DNA of 64,000 nucleotides from Halisarca cf. caerulea (taxonomy: Eukaryota; Porifera; Demospongiae; Chondrillida; Halisarcidae). The notes beneath the pieces are model-generated. The model did not search any database. It was not told where the DNA came from and worked only from the letters and a program-made list of their open reading frames with translations. The position numbers were made by a program, and so were the translations under genes. The stretch covers positions 77,501 to 141,500 of the forward strand of contig CAUJGJ010000387.1 in the NCBI GenBank assembly GCA_963170055.1, given 5' to 3'. Below are positions 44,801 to 53,599 of the stretch, piece after piece (position 1 is the first letter of the stretch; each line of letters begins with the position of its first letter).

Positions 44801-45662
44801 CCTGTAGCCCAGTTCGAAAAAACGACGAGAAGAATAAGAAGAAGAAGAAGAATAATCTTAAAATGGTACTGGTGTTGCGTAGCCATACATTTTCGTCTAA
44901 AATTTCAAAGTTCTTTAAAGAAATTGGCCTACGAGGGGTTTTAACTACTTCATCTTATAGCTAGTGTGTCAAAAGGCACCAATATCACTTTTAAATGTTA
45001 CTAACTGTACTGCATCGTTGGTTTTCAGACGAAAACAAAATTTGCGCTAATGTATGGCGGCCATGTTTTTTCCGTGTCCATCCTACATATGGAGTACTAC
45101 CGTACTCCATAATACTACAGTCAGCTTATATGATGACTATCATGATATCAAATTAACCACTAAGACGATTATTGTCTAAACAAATATCACTGTATAGCAG
45201 TATTGAATTTATTTTTACAGTAATTGTCTGCCTTTAATAATTCTGAATTGATTGCAGTAGTACCCTTTTTGAGAGACCACCCTTAGGGACATGTGAAAGT
45301 TGGTGTATCAAAAGAGGTGCATGGTCTCTGACGAGGGTGGATTAATACGGGACATATATGTATACGTTTGTGACTAGCAACGCCAGTCTTACAAAAGGGG
45401 TGGTCTTTTGCGAAGGTGGTCTCTCAGAAGAAGTACTACAACTGCAATAAATGATCTAAGAATGCACTGTGATAGTCGTGGTACATCTATTTGCAATGGT
45501 TATTTCATATGTCTGTGTCATCATTTTATTTCTGAATCATTATTGTATAAATACTGATATTAGTACTATTGTCATTCTTTCTTATAGTTTAAGAAGACTG
45601 CAGTAATGAAAGCCATGGCCCGCAGTCATTCAGCTGTAGTTGCCTACCTGAAGTCACTCTAA
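12760..45662 (+). CDS. TKL pseudokinase-ankyrin repeat protein, copy 1
   Basis: Nineteen exons give 1039 residues: 12760-13620, 15561-15652, 15735-15786, 15894-15995, 18272-18373, 19702-19803, 21801-21899, 23228-23329, 24207-24311, 24880-24981, 27087-27188, 28587-28790, 31568-31771, 33215-33316, 36204-36407, 39534-39737, 41532-41633, 42031-42234 and 45588-45662. Exon lengths sum to 3120 with no stop. Exon 1 is a TKL kinase domain: a glycine loop with Asn for the first Gly (INRGTWGTV), K49, E75, HCD with D154, N159, but GLG (172-174) for DFG and PPE for APE, so phosphotransfer is doubtful. Residues 288-335 form a linker; 336-1039 hold about 20 ankyrin repeats plus a short cap ending YLKSL. From exon 4 on, all exons are phase 0. 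Exon 13 has a GC donor. Unspliced exon 1 would end at 13650, a possible kinase-only form. Probably cytosolic scaffold or signalling. Confidence 0.85.
13916..14644. mobile_element. Repeat with GGGCGAGCCTGAG-type inverted ends
   Basis: In intron 1. The left end GGCAAGCCTGAGTGAGCC and right end TAGGCTCGCCCCCA form short inverted termini. The first 350 bases align with 31977-32322 (shared TCCTATCCTCTCTTTAATT, then a run of GATTGAGGCA and the CCACTCTTGGCT motif). No coding capacity. The assignment as one bounded element is tentative. Confidence 0.45.
15996..18080. other. Unclassified insertion-like sequence in intron 4
   Basis: About 2 kb with several medium open stretches on both strands (for example plus 16752-16976, 16976-17362 and minus 16546-16761) and higher GC than nearby introns. 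I recognised no reverse transcriptase, transposase or host domain. The matching intron of the second kinase gene lacks it. It may be a decayed mobile element. Confidence 0.35.
18418..18640. mobile_element. Fragment of the 8096-type TIR element
   Basis: CTGGGTATTTATAACTGCC followed by a diverged version of the 8110-8300 sequence (GATTGT, TGCAATGTCATC, TGTGTCATT, AATGGCTGTTT in order). No right end identified. Confidence 0.4.
20640..20800. mobile_element. Fragment of the 8096-type TIR element
   Basis: Shares GATTGTGGGCAGT, a CATCAATTAG core, a GTGTCATTGAGTG/TGGCATTGAGCG stretch and CAGAATGGGAAGAGA with 8130-8240, in the same order and orientation. Both ends are eroded. Confidence 0.45.
21991..22206 (+). 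pseudogene. 3'-terminal fragment of a non-LTR retrotransposon ORF
   Basis: One frame reads [20 protein letters not shown] then [18 protein letters not shown] and a stop, which resembles the conserved C-terminal end of CR1/L2-type reverse transcriptases (R-x-L-G-x-x-A-F-x-x-x-G-x-x-x-W-x-S-L-P). A 5'-truncated LINE in intron 7; the exact clade cannot be told from so little. Confidence 0.55.
22498..22870. mobile_element. Inverted partial copy of the 8096-type element
   Basis: On the opposite strand this matches 8330-8850: the GGGGGTATGATGCGC block, the TATTGTATGATGTCATGG block, the AATTTTTGGGGGCATTTTCAGT block and TTGCATAAGAATTT appear in reversed order and complement. It lies in intron 7, downstream of the LINE fragment. 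Confidence 0.6.
25466..25800 (+). repeat. Interspersed repeat, copy 1 (pair with 40572)
   Basis: About 330 bases matching 40572-40925 in the same orientation, from ACCACTGT(C/T)AC through CCAGTT(T)GGCCCC to the ACTTTATAAAGC-type block. No gene content. The second copy ends in a GATT tail, suggesting a SINE or LINE end. Confidence 0.55.
25795..27000 (+). pseudogene. Decayed Ty3/gypsy pol remnant (protease and integrase)
   Basis: Near 25806 the sequence reads MEIDTGA, the aspartic-protease active-site motif, then a VKLRTY-type stretch. From about 26300 to 27000 come the pieces of an integrase: the GLPG, WWSGID-like, CKECQ zinc-binding region and then [11 protein letters not shown] and [10 protein letters not shown] blocks around the DDE core. 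Reading frames are broken by stops and shifts, and the reverse transcriptase/RNase H part between protease and integrase is missing. No LTRs were seen. A dead, internally deleted retrotransposon in intron 10. Confidence 0.7.
30590..30830. repeat. Partial copy of the intron foldback block at 38.0 kb
   Basis: Shares the AACATTTGCTCGATATTGTGCACT block, GTGGGTCGCACAAGATTTCG, the ACATGCACATGTATCAAGTG end and CACCCTCTAAAATT with 38020-38285, but lacks most of the left-hand palindrome arms. Confidence 0.55.
31010..31113. mobile_element. Foldback MITE with 9-bp target duplication
   Basis: A 104-base near-perfect hairpin with arms of about 40 bases, outer ends TAGTCCAGCCAGCTGTGAC and its complement. 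ACATTCTGG flanks both sides (31001-31009 and 31114-31122). The paralogous intron at about 39040-39075 continues across this point without the element. A 9-bp duplication is typical of Mutator-like elements. Confidence 0.8.
31977..32322. mobile_element. Second copy of the 13.9-kb repeat
   Basis: Begins GGGGCGAGCCTGAGCGAGCC and aligns with 13916-14260. It is directly followed by the GATT tail of a SINE, which may have inserted in or next to it. Confidence 0.5.
32323..32654 (-). mobile_element. tRNA-derived SINE, family a, copy 2
   Basis: On the minus strand the head GTGCTGGTGGCTTAGTGGGC (A-box-like) is followed by the B-box-like GAGGTCCAATCCC; the element ends in (ATCA)n/(GATT)n at 32323-32350. 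It matches 676-1064 without the CA expansion. Confidence 0.65.
33705..33737. repeat. (TTG)n microsatellite
   Basis: Eleven TTG units in the intron after the second A exon; the paralogous intron near 27570 has only a short TTG run, so it expanded after the duplication. Confidence 0.85.
34526..35706. mobile_element. TIR element, CATGTGGGACATGTCC family
   Basis: ACATGTGGGACGTGTCC at 34526-34542 faces its inverted partner ACATGTCCCACATGCGG at 35691-35707. The 1.18-kb interior differs from the 47.6-kb member and encodes nothing recognisable. It interrupts intron 14. The pairing is inferred from the ends only. Confidence 0.45.
36809..37367. mobile_element. hAT-like MITE with CTTGTAG target duplication
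   Basis: A 559-base element starting CAGTGTTGGAGTCGTTAC and ending GTTACCCCCAACACTG, rich in internal GTTAC/GTAAT repeats. CTTGTAG directly abuts both ends (36802-36808 and 37368-37374). CAGTGTTGG...GTAAC termini and 7-8 bp duplications are characteristic of hAT elements. No transposase. Confidence 0.8.
38017..38241. repeat. Two adjacent long hairpins in intron 15
   Basis: Hairpin 1 (about 38017-38100) has a perfect 24-base inner stem (38033-38056 with its complement after a CA spacer), extended by an imperfect AGCAAAT(A/G)TTA arm. Hairpin 2 (38103-38241) has arms of about 51 bases around a 35-base centre that is itself partly self-complementary. Both arms carry the TGTGCA/ATTGTGCA motif. 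It looks like a compound foldback element. Confidence 0.75.
39802..40209. mobile_element. TIR insertion present in only one duplicated intron
   Basis: Starts ATACGTCAGGAATTTTT and ends in the inverted AATATTTTCTGATGTAT, about 408 bases. In the paralogous introns after exons 12, 13 and 15 the flanking sequences run on directly (CATCTACA...TTCTTTCCTCCTGACATTTTG), so this was added after the cassette duplication. A minus-strand frame inside (about 40033-39800) is unrecognised. Confidence 0.6.
40572..40997 (+). repeat. Interspersed repeat, copy 2, with GATT tail
   Basis: Matches 25466-25800 and continues to AAATAAATATTGACTGATT with four to five GATT units at 40977-40997, a tail like that of the family a SINEs. 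This suggests a retroposed element read on the plus strand. Confidence 0.5.
41105..41318. repeat. (CA)n microsatellite with variants
   Basis: CA-rich tract, nearly pure from 41159, interrupted by CG, TCG and TACA units. Frames across it are artefacts. Confidence 0.95.
41809..41895. repeat. (CA)n microsatellite
   Basis: About 85 bases of CA in the intron between the last A and last B exon. Confidence 0.95.
43008..43290. repeat. Older half-copy of the giant palindrome arm
   Basis: Same orientation as the left arm at 43831: GTGTATAAAAA, ATGTAGGATTGA, AAGGGTAAGTTG, CACAGGGCTAGG and CATACATGAGGCT appear in order, with more divergence than between the two arms. Confidence 0.65.
43831..44396. repeat. 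Near-perfect 566-base palindrome
   Basis: The left arm (43831 to about 44107) and right arm (about 44124-44396) are inverse complements over roughly 270 bases. I noted one substitution (GACGGGCAT versus GATGGGCAT) and a six-base gap near the centre. Both arms therefore read the same 50-odd residue frame, on opposite strands, which is not evidence of a gene. The ends AAGGGTGTAT/ATACACCCTT mark a foldback element or a recent palindromic duplication in the last intron. Confidence 0.85.
45251..45448. mobile_element. 198-base MITE with ATTGCAGT ends
   Basis: Starts ATTGCAGTAGTAC...GAGAGACCACC and ends GGTGGTCTCTC...GTACTACAACTGCAAT; the inverted ends span about 30 bases with small gaps. It lies just upstream of the last exon. 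Confidence 0.65.
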
Positions 45663-46402
45663 GCTATTATATTGAGCGGCTACTAGAAAGGTGTGCAGCT
45701 ATGTGTTGCTATGCATGTTGAAAGAGTTATTTGCAGTGTTGACATGTTCCTGTTTAAGTTAGTTGCTATTGCAAAGCATAATTTTATAGTATGTACAGAG
45801 ATACTTAGTCGTACAAGCCTACCTGGAACAATGTTAGCATTGCTAATGTACTCTAATTACCGAAGATTTTCCATCCACTTAATTATGTTAATTATCTAAA
45901 TGTAAATGTAATGGTACGTGGCATTTTTTTCCTAAAAAGAATTCACAAAGTCCCCTAATCATAGACACCACAATGCCTATGATCTAACTATTGCATGAGT
46001 ACTAGACTAGAAAGCGTTCATGCTTTCAGCACTTATGACAAAATTGACAAGGAGTAGCTGATAATTAGTGGTTTTGTAAATTTCACATTTAGGGTGTGAA
46101 GTAAAACTCAGTCTGGTAGATATGTATGAATTATGTCATTTTAGTTACACAGACTTACAAACAGTGAATATTATAGTTCCAAGTTTGTATACGTCCATTT
46201 TTGCATAGCAGAGGGAGCACATTACACAGGGTGTTTATAACTGCCCGGGAGTAAAATGTGAAAATTGCTGTCTTGAAGCAGCCCCTAGAAATATTGATTG
46301 TTTTTTTCTTACTTGACAAGGTTTTTGCTCTTTTTTATTAAAATTATGGAGTAAAGGATCTAATTATTCAGAACATGATGATGCTAAACTAGTGTTTTTT
46401 CC

Positions 46403-46404
<2 letters not shown>

Positions 46405-46443
<39 letters not shown>

Positions 46444-46707
46444 TTCTTATTTTGACTGGGTGGGCCATTAGCCAGAGGCTATTCCTAAGGCCCCCAGTAT
46501 CCCACACTACACCCACACACGCAACTAAATTAAATCAGATTCAAATTAGTTCGGTGGCTGCAGTAGGTCATCTTTTCATCTATTCCCAGGTTGGTGGTAG
46601 GGGGGTGCAGGGAAAAAAAAAACTCCAAATGGCACACAGGTGGAGTGGTGCCCCTGCTCACTGCTTAACTTCCAGTGCTAACCCACTGAGCCACCAGCAC
46701 CCCCCTT
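46405..46707 (-). mobile_element. tRNA-derived SINE, family b, copy 2
   Basis: Head GGGGGGTGCTGGTGGCTCAG at 46707 on the minus strand, with A-box-like TGGCTCAGTGGGTTAGCAC, and an (ATT)n/(AAT)n tail of about 12 units at 46405-46441. It matches 12058-12346 end to end. Confidence 0.65.
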
Positions 46708-47610
46708 AAGTTTTGTTCTTAAAAAAGATAGTGAGCTTCAAATACATAGCACTTTCCAAACAAACTTTACCTTGGGTGGGCCTTTAGATTTCTCTAAATT
46801 CACATATAAAACTAACACAAAAAAGAACAAATGGTTGGAAATTCGAAAACACTTTTTTCACCTCAGCATCTATGGTTTCGCCATTTGTTTGCATCTAAGT
46901 TTCTTTTATTTATCTGACCTCCTCGCTAACTTTCAACAGCCATCCCAATCCTTTTCTCCCTCTATGAAGACTGCTTTCCTACCTAAGACATTTGTTGATT
47001 TGGGCCCTCTCCTTGTGGTGCTCAGCCTTTCAAGCTTAGCTTTCTTACGAGTATAGATGGCTTGTTGTATGCCCTTGTTATGCAGTAGATCCTTGTTGTG
47101 CCATCTTTTGAAATGTGTAGTTGGAGTACACCATTTTTCTTAGCTTGAGTGTGACATATTAACTATATAGGAAACCTAATGGCTTAAACAAACATTGTCA
47201 AGGTGAAAATATAGAGAGAATATGCTTGGTGTTTACATACTTTCGCAAATGACTATTGAATTACAATTTTGGCACAATTGACATCTAAACATTATACAAT
47301 GATTTTACCATCACAATAGTATAAATTTACTATTGTAATAGGATTAAATTGCATTTCCATCACAAAGCAATATGGGAATTTCCCTAATGACATGTAATAT
47401 TGTTATTATATGATATTGTGGTTTATCATTGCAGTTGATGGCTGTGCCACAGGGAATGGTGCTTGGATTGTTGTTCTGTCATTATGTGTTACGGCGTTGA
47501 TCTCATGATGGATTTCTTCTTTCTTGCTACCTGTAGAAATCTGAAATAGCTTAGTAAATTTATGTTATACCATTATGTATCATGGGGTTAATTTCACATT
47601 GAATTTCTTC
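46708..47610. other. Spacer, no gene seen
   Basis: AT-rich sequence downstream of the kinase-ankyrin gene. An open stretch at 46772-47056 has no recognisable domain or splice frame. Confidence 0.4.
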
Positions 47611-48341
47611 CGCATGTGGGACATGTCCAGAATTGTTATGATAGTATTCCTCAGATTGCATAGCGAGGAATTTGTTAAAATTCGGCGCCTATAAATTATT
47701 AGTCACGCGTTTATCTTGTGGTTTGAGCTGTTATTCGGGCGTATACGAGTGCTATGCCAAAGTATAGTGACGTTTTCTGTCGTCATCAGAGAATTATCAC
47801 ATGCTGGCATGTGACTCAACTGAATCGTCTTTAAAATTTTAGTTTTCTTCTGGGTTCTAGATGAGGGAGTACGCTCGAAGCGCTTTTGTATTGCCAACCG
47901 TGAGTAATTGATATGATACAACTTTTCCATGTTGCGAATTTTGATCATTTGTTCCTGTCCTGAGTTATAGGCGCTAGAAGTTTGCTTTTAGAGGCCTGAT
48001 TTGACCGATCTCGGCTTTGGAGAGGAATGGCAAAATTCGCAACATGGAAAAGTTGGAGTATACTTTGCTATCGTGATTTATGTAAAAAGATGTCCTAGAA
48101 AGCATTCCACCATGTAGCACCCCGAGCTTTTCGGCTTTTAATAGGGGTCGGGAAAACCTTCGTAGTTGCTTAAATATAGACGCGAGACGTTCAAAGCAGT
48201 AGTCTCCAAGAAGTACACATATCGGCCTACTAGCAAAGTGTTTGTTTGACGTTCTGAAGCTTGCACAAGTTGAGAACAGAAGTTTCAAAAATGACCAAAA
48301 TTTTCACACCTCTTAATTAGCACGGACATGTCCCACATGCG
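47611..48341. mobile_element. Complete TIR element, CATGTGGGACATGTCC family
   Basis: Perfect 18-base inverted ends, CGCATGTGGGACATGTCC at 47611-47628 and its complement at 48324-48341, bound 731 bases. An internal 25-base stem (about 47924-47948 with 48031-48055) adds a second hairpin. No transposase. The flanks form a natural empty-site test: the tandem copy just downstream (48389-48440) reads GAATTTCTTCTTATTTG uninterrupted, whereas the element splits that string, leaving TC on both sides, so the target duplication appears to be 2 bp. Confidence 0.8.
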
Positions 48342-48440
48342 TCTTATTTGCTTCCTTTTAGCAAATTGAAATAGCTTTTTTTTACATTGAATTTCTTCTT
48401 ATTTGTTTCCTTTTAGCAAATTGAAATAGCTTTTTTTCTA
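48342..48440. repeat. Tandem duplication beside the TIR element
   Basis: TCTTATTTGCTTCCTTTTAG and the following AGCAAATTGAAATAGCTTTTTTT occur twice, about 53 bases apart. The first copy holds the TIR insertion. Confidence 0.75.
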
Positions 48441-48689
48441 TGGAACTGCAAGCTTAATCACAGAATAACACATTTTTATTAAACTTCTAGGCTGTTGCTA
48501 ATTTTATTTGTATAATATAATGATGCCTTTGTGAAATATCACTCTGGTTGCATGCTGATAATTACTTTTCTCGATTATCTTGCATGTTTGGAAATATGGA
48601 GAATAGGTAATATTGTTTATATTCTCACATTGTACGCGGGGATGTGTACATCAATGAGCATGTAACTTTCCTTATATATTTTCAAACCT

Positions 48690-49195
48690 GCATGCTGCAG
48701 CACGTGTGCATAGTTTTGTGTAATGCATTGAGCCCTGATGTGTATGCAATGTAGATTGATCATAACCTTCCAATATTAATGTTACATGTATTATGGGTAG
48801 TAAATTCATATACAGTCACGACGGGTTTATCCGACACTGGTCTATCTAACAATGCCATTTATCTGACCCGCTGCTGTGAATCACCATCATTAAGTTACAT
48901 ACGGTCTAACCTGATTTATCCAACACCTGGCTCATCTAACACATTTTATGGGGAACAAATATGGTGGGATACGTGAGGGCCCACTGTATTCCCCTGCATA
49001 AGTTTCACAGATAGTCCATGCACAGTATTCTTCTATCTTTCATGCACTGTCATCCAACCCATGCAGTCTGCGCTAGTGTGTCATGTATGTTCTATACACC
49101 AGAAATACACAAATACTCATCCAACTTGTGAACTTCTAGAAGGTATATATATACCATTGGCATTCCATCATCACGATCCAAGTTCTATTAAGTAA
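48690..49195. repeat. Segment duplicated at 54635-55115
   Basis: Starts near ATTGAGCCCTGATGTGTATG and ends near ACCAAGTTCT/ATCCAAGTTCT. Both copies contain the same pogo-like element (48812-48990 here), followed by matching CCCCTGCA...GTTTCACAGATAG...TTCTATCTTTCATGCA sequence. Confidence 0.7.
48812..48990. mobile_element. Pogo-like MITE within the duplicated segment
   Basis: Begins ACAGTCACGACGGGTTTATC and ends GAGGGCCCACTGTA, with several TTATCCAACAC/CATCTAACAC repeats inside. Its sister is at 54722-54917. Confidence 0.5.
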
Positions 49196-49287
49196 ACCCG
49201 GTGTCAATTTCTAACCCCATTTTTTTATCCCCGGCCTCCGGTAATACTATAGGATATTTTATCCCCCGGGGTAAAGTATCCTAGGAA

Positions 49288-49405
49288 AATTCAATCCCCT
49301 CGATCTGGGACAAACTCTCAACCCCACCCCCCCCCAACGTATATGCTAAGCTGAATATAATAGCAAAAGATAACTATTATTATAATATCATTATAATATT
49401 AATAT
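49288..49405. repeat. Direct repeat, left copy, flanking the LINE fragment
   Basis: From ATTCAATCCCCTCGATCTGG to the TATCATTATAATATTAATAT string; nearly identical to 50757-50873. The pair brackets the minus-strand retrotransposon ORF, either a very long target duplication or a local duplication by another route. Confidence 0.7.
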
Positions 49406-49570
49406 GGAAAAATGTTATTAATAACAATAATAATATTATAACTAACACATGTACGTATATGCATACATAAAACAAAACAGTACACCTACAACATACATCC
49501 AAAGAAAAAACAAAACAATCAAATAAACGAAAGACAACAACAAAACAAACAAAACACAAAAAGTAACCTA

Positions 49571-50700
49571 TTACATTGATCCGCGGACGGACAATGTATT
49601 GCCCTTTTGAACGGCAACGGACAGTCGTTGGGCAAGATGGCAATAGGCCATGTCATCATGGGTAAGGGCTCTTATTCGTGAGGACAGGCTGGTCAGAAAA
49701 CACTTTGTCTCTGGTCCAAAAACTCCTGAGGTCTCAATTGCGATGGGTACAAAACAATGAAAAGCAGCAAGGGCCTTGTATATCTTCTTCTTTCTGTCCT
49801 CAGCCATAGCAGCTACTGAGCCCGCACTTTTGTCAGCCATATCCACATAGGAAGCAGCAAAAGTGTCTACACACGTAGCATCCCAGATGAGAGTTCGACC
49901 TTTCTCCCACGGAGAGATGGTGATACCATCCGGGCGTTTTCCATCTGATCGAGCAAGGCCTGAAGGTTCTAGCCTGGATGGAATGTTAGCTGCTGCAAGT
50001 GAATGCTGTATGATGTTGTTAATAGCGGCATGGCGAAAGTGTCGGCCCGCACTTCTTTGACAGGATAGACCATGAGTAGCATATTGGTCAACATCACGGC
50101 CACACAGGTTGCACTTGTGTGGGTGGCACAGGGGAGCTCCTAGGCGGAGGGCAGCTGCAGTTTGTACCTCATCATCAGTCATACGCAGTCCAACTGCTGA
50201 AATCGGCATGGCTTGGATCCAGGCACCAGATTCCTTCACACTAGCAGCCAGGAGTCTGGCCCGCATCTTGCTGCTATCACTAACATCCAATAGGGATTGG
50301 AAAGAGACGGCAATCTGGGGTTCATCCCAAGCTCTCTGCTTCTTGTCATTTGGAGGTAATGGAGGTGAAGTATCCACAGATTGACACCAAAAATGGAGAG
50401 CAGCATCCTTGGGGGCATAAGATGAAACTGAGAGCCTAGTGGGTAAAACCTTTTGGATCAAAAGAGAGGAGGCAGCAGCAGAGGCCAAAAAGGCAGAAGG
50501 TGCCAGCTGAACACTCCTTCTCACACCAAGGCCACCACAGTTGACTGGAAGGGTTGCCTGCACCCATGTGCTGGAGTCTATCAAAGATACATTTAGGACT
50601 GAGCTCAGCATTGAACGGAGTTCGTTGTCGAAAACCTCCAAGGCGGATGAGGAAAAGCATGGTGCTGTCCGAAGCAGGTATAGGGTTTTAGGGATTGCCA
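49571..50700 (-). pseudogene. 5'-truncated non-LTR retrotransposon pol C-terminus
   Basis: An open frame of about 375 residues, from AIPKTLYLLRTAPCF near 50700 to the stop at 49571, upstream of which the frame is only an ATT-repeat artefact. It contains the GGLGVRRS block, a C-x2-C-x9-H-x3-C zinc knuckle (CNLCGRD...THGLSC), then RHAAINNII, KRPDGITI and LIWDATCVDT. This order resembles the zinc knuckle plus restriction-like endonuclease that ends some non-LTR pol proteins. The reverse transcriptase proper is missing, as in a 5'-truncated insertion. The frame is intact, so the copy is fairly young. Confidence 0.65.
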
Positions 50701-50756
50701 ATATTATTATTATAATTATTATTATTATTTTTTTATTATTATAATTAAATATAATT

Positions 50757-50873
50757 AAATTCAATCCCCTCAATCTGGGACAAACTCTCAACCCCACCCC
50801 CCCAACGTATATGCTAAGCTGAATATAATAGCAAAAGATAACTATTATTATAATATCATTATAATATTAATAT
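50757..50873. repeat. Direct repeat, right copy
   Basis: Partner of 49288-49405, differing mainly in the poly-C length and one CGATC/CAATC change. Confidence 0.7.
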
Positions 50874-51140
50874 TATTATTATAATTATAATATTATGAGA
50901 AAATGATGAGATACAGGAAAAAGTGATGAGTAAATAAAATACTATTGATATTATTATTATGGTACAATGATTTAAATATGCATGGAAATTTAAAGTGAAT
51001 GTCGTGTGAGGCCAAAGAAACAATTGACCAATGATGGCTACAAAAATTTACAGAAAATGAGGTACACATAATACTTAAACTTTACATACAAGCATCAAGC
51101 TAAATAATAAGAATAACTAATAATCATTAAAACTAGCTAG

Positions 51141-51860
51141 TTAGACCTCAGCATCGCAAGAGCCAAGGGTGCCCAGCACCGAAATTGCGTTCCCCACTTG
51201 AACAGCAACCGCTAGCCTTTGCATGAGGAAAGAAAAGGACTGAGGCTCTCCCGTGGCCATCTTCACACGGTGGCCAAGGTCCTTCAAGAAGGCCATGGAC
51301 TCGACTCGAATTGAGCCTGACGTTTCCACGGCAACAGGTTGGAAAAAGTAGCTGTGGCTGAGATGTGCATACTTCTTCTTCTTTTCCTCCTCAGCATAGG
51401 CAGATGCTGCTCCTGCCTCTGTAGCACATCTTCTCCTGTGGGATTGACAGAAGGTATCTACACAGGTAGCATCCCACACCAGAAACCTCCCCTCTGACCA
51501 TGGAGTCATGGTAATGCCATCAGGGCGATTTCCATCGGCACAATGGAGTCCTGTTGGTTCTAGGCGAGAAGGTACGCTAGCAGCTGCCAAAGAGCGGGAA
51601 ATGATGGTGTTCAGAGCATGGTGACGAACCAATCGACCTTGACTTGATCTGCAGGACAATCCGTGGTGGCCAAATGAATCTGCATCCTTGCCACACAATT
51701 CACAAATGTGAGGTTGACAAATTATTGCTCCCACTCTTAGGCCAACAGCAACACGGATTGTATCATTGCACATTCGCAGGCCAAGGGATGAGACTGGAGG
51801 CGCATTAAACCATTCCCCTGAATGACTAGAGGCAGCTGCTAGGAGCCGGGGCCTATATAG
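51141..51860 (-). pseudogene. Second, diverged non-LTR pol C-terminal fragment
   Basis: A 210-residue frame (51773-51141) with the same order of motifs as the neighbour: CELCGKD...HHGLSC with identical zinc-knuckle spacing, RHHALNTII, NRPDGITM and LVWDATCVDT. Residues differ in roughly half the positions, so it is a separate insertion, not a duplicate. Upstream to about 51860, and perhaps to 52080, coding similarity continues with broken frames. Confidence 0.6.
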
Positions 51861-52139
51861 CTAGATAGCTCATCTTCACAATTTGACAAAATTGAGTGGT
51901 ATAATTGCTCAACCCTTGGTTTGTCCCAAGACTTCTGTCTATATGCTGAGAGCTACCAGTGCATGGGAAGAGGTGTGCCTTCTGGAAGGCCAACACTCCA
52001 TATGGCTAGGGCTGAGTCCCTTTCACTGTAGGCAATGGATGACAGATGCGCTGGAAGTAGTTGTTGAACTAGGGCAGATGCTATAATACAGTATTTCATG
52101 ATATTATTATTATATTATTATTATTAAATGTCATAATTA

Positions 52140-53185
52140 TAGCTGGTATATACAAACTTGATTATAATTCATTCGCCTCCAACCCAAATCTGAACATTGA
52201 ATCATTTCTGAATCATTACCGACGTTTCGGCTGCATGCTGCAGCCTTCTTCAGAGTACATTGAACTATACTGAGAAACAGGATAACACCCCATACATCAA
52301 TCACCCATGCACTGTCATCATTCACAGTATTACATGCAACATTAGTTCTAGGCTCTAGTAAGTTCTTAATTGCTGCCTCCGATCATGGACGAGGCACCTC
52401 CACCAATCATCAATCTCCACACCTGATCGAATCTCTGTTCATTAGCTCTCCTTTGTGCCTTAAGGAGATATGGATAGCTTCTTTGATCCTAAGAATGCTG
52501 GTGTTCCTTGCATGGTCTAGGATTCGGGTCTCAGCCCATGCAGGCTGGTGTTTGTGGGTCCAAGCATGTTCTGCAATTGCTGACTTATGTGTCTCCCCTC
52601 TTCTGGTAGCAGATTGGTGCTCCTTCAGTCTAGTCCCCAGTGCCCTCTTGGTCTCTCCAATATATGTCTGACCACAGGCACAGGGGATCTCGTACACTAC
52701 TCTTGCTGACCTCTCTATGGGATCCCTGTCTTTGATCCTGCACAACTGATGTCTCACGGTGGGTGGACTCTTGAAGACGGTCTTTACATTATATTGCCTG
52801 CAAACCCATCTAAGGTCTTCCCCTATAGGCCCATCACATATGGAATGTAGATCATGTGCCTTGGATTCTCTTCTTGCACTCTTCCCCTACTTGGTTGTGA
52901 TGCACTTCTTATCAACTCACACGGGTATATCCATTGTCTCGCAATACTTGGGTGAGGTGTTCCTCTTCCTTGTTCTGGTTCTCACCATGTGTGATAGCCC
53001 TGGCCCTATAAAATAGGGTGGAAACTATCCCTCGTTTGACAGGCTGATCTGTCTTACATGGGATGCATGCACGGGTTCTCCTGCATACCACAATCATTAG
53101 ATCCCGTTGGACAAGGTCTTTCCATGTAGTGACACTTCTGGCCACCTGCGCATGCATGACCTCGCACCACCAACAGGAACACATG
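52140..53185 (-). pseudogene. Penelope-like element remnant with GIY-YIG domain
   Basis: The minus frame 52757-52410 reads ...VVYEIPCACGQTYIGETKRA with LGTRLKEHQ, the GIY-YIG endonuclease motif that ends Penelope-like reverse transcriptases. Upstream on the same strand (53184-52912) is the matching region with PVKRGIVSTLFYRARAIT and KEEEHLTQVLRDNGY, shifted out of frame, so the ORF is broken. The 3' side has GACGTTTCGGCTGCATGCTG (52211), a motif often seen beside such elements. The RT core is absent. Confidence 0.75.
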
Positions 53186-53498
53186 CAGACCAGTATAGCT
53201 GCTTGGGAAGCTATGCACTTGAGTCAGACATCGATTCTAGATACATGGCCAAGAAAGCGAAGGCACCGGGAAACGAGTACAGAGGAGAGGTGTTGCTGAT
53301 GGGTCAATTTGCAGATGGTAGTGTTGTGCTTCACACATATATTATGTATATATATATATCCCAGACAGAGATGCCCATGCGGGATGATCTGCAAACAGCG
53401 CATCATGCAGCTCTGCAGTTGATATGTATGTGGCTGTAACAGCACAACCCTTGATCTTTGTACCATATAATATAATACAGCAAACACACATGCACACA

Positions 53499-53503
<5 letters not shown>

Positions 53504-53535
<32 letters not shown>

Positions 53536-53583
53536 ACACACCCACCCACACACCCACACAACACACCCACACACCCACACATG
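53504..53583. repeat. (CA)n and (CCCACA)n tract
   Basis: CA repeats grading into CCCACACA units. Confidence 0.95.
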
Positions 53584-53599
53584 CAAACACACATACACA

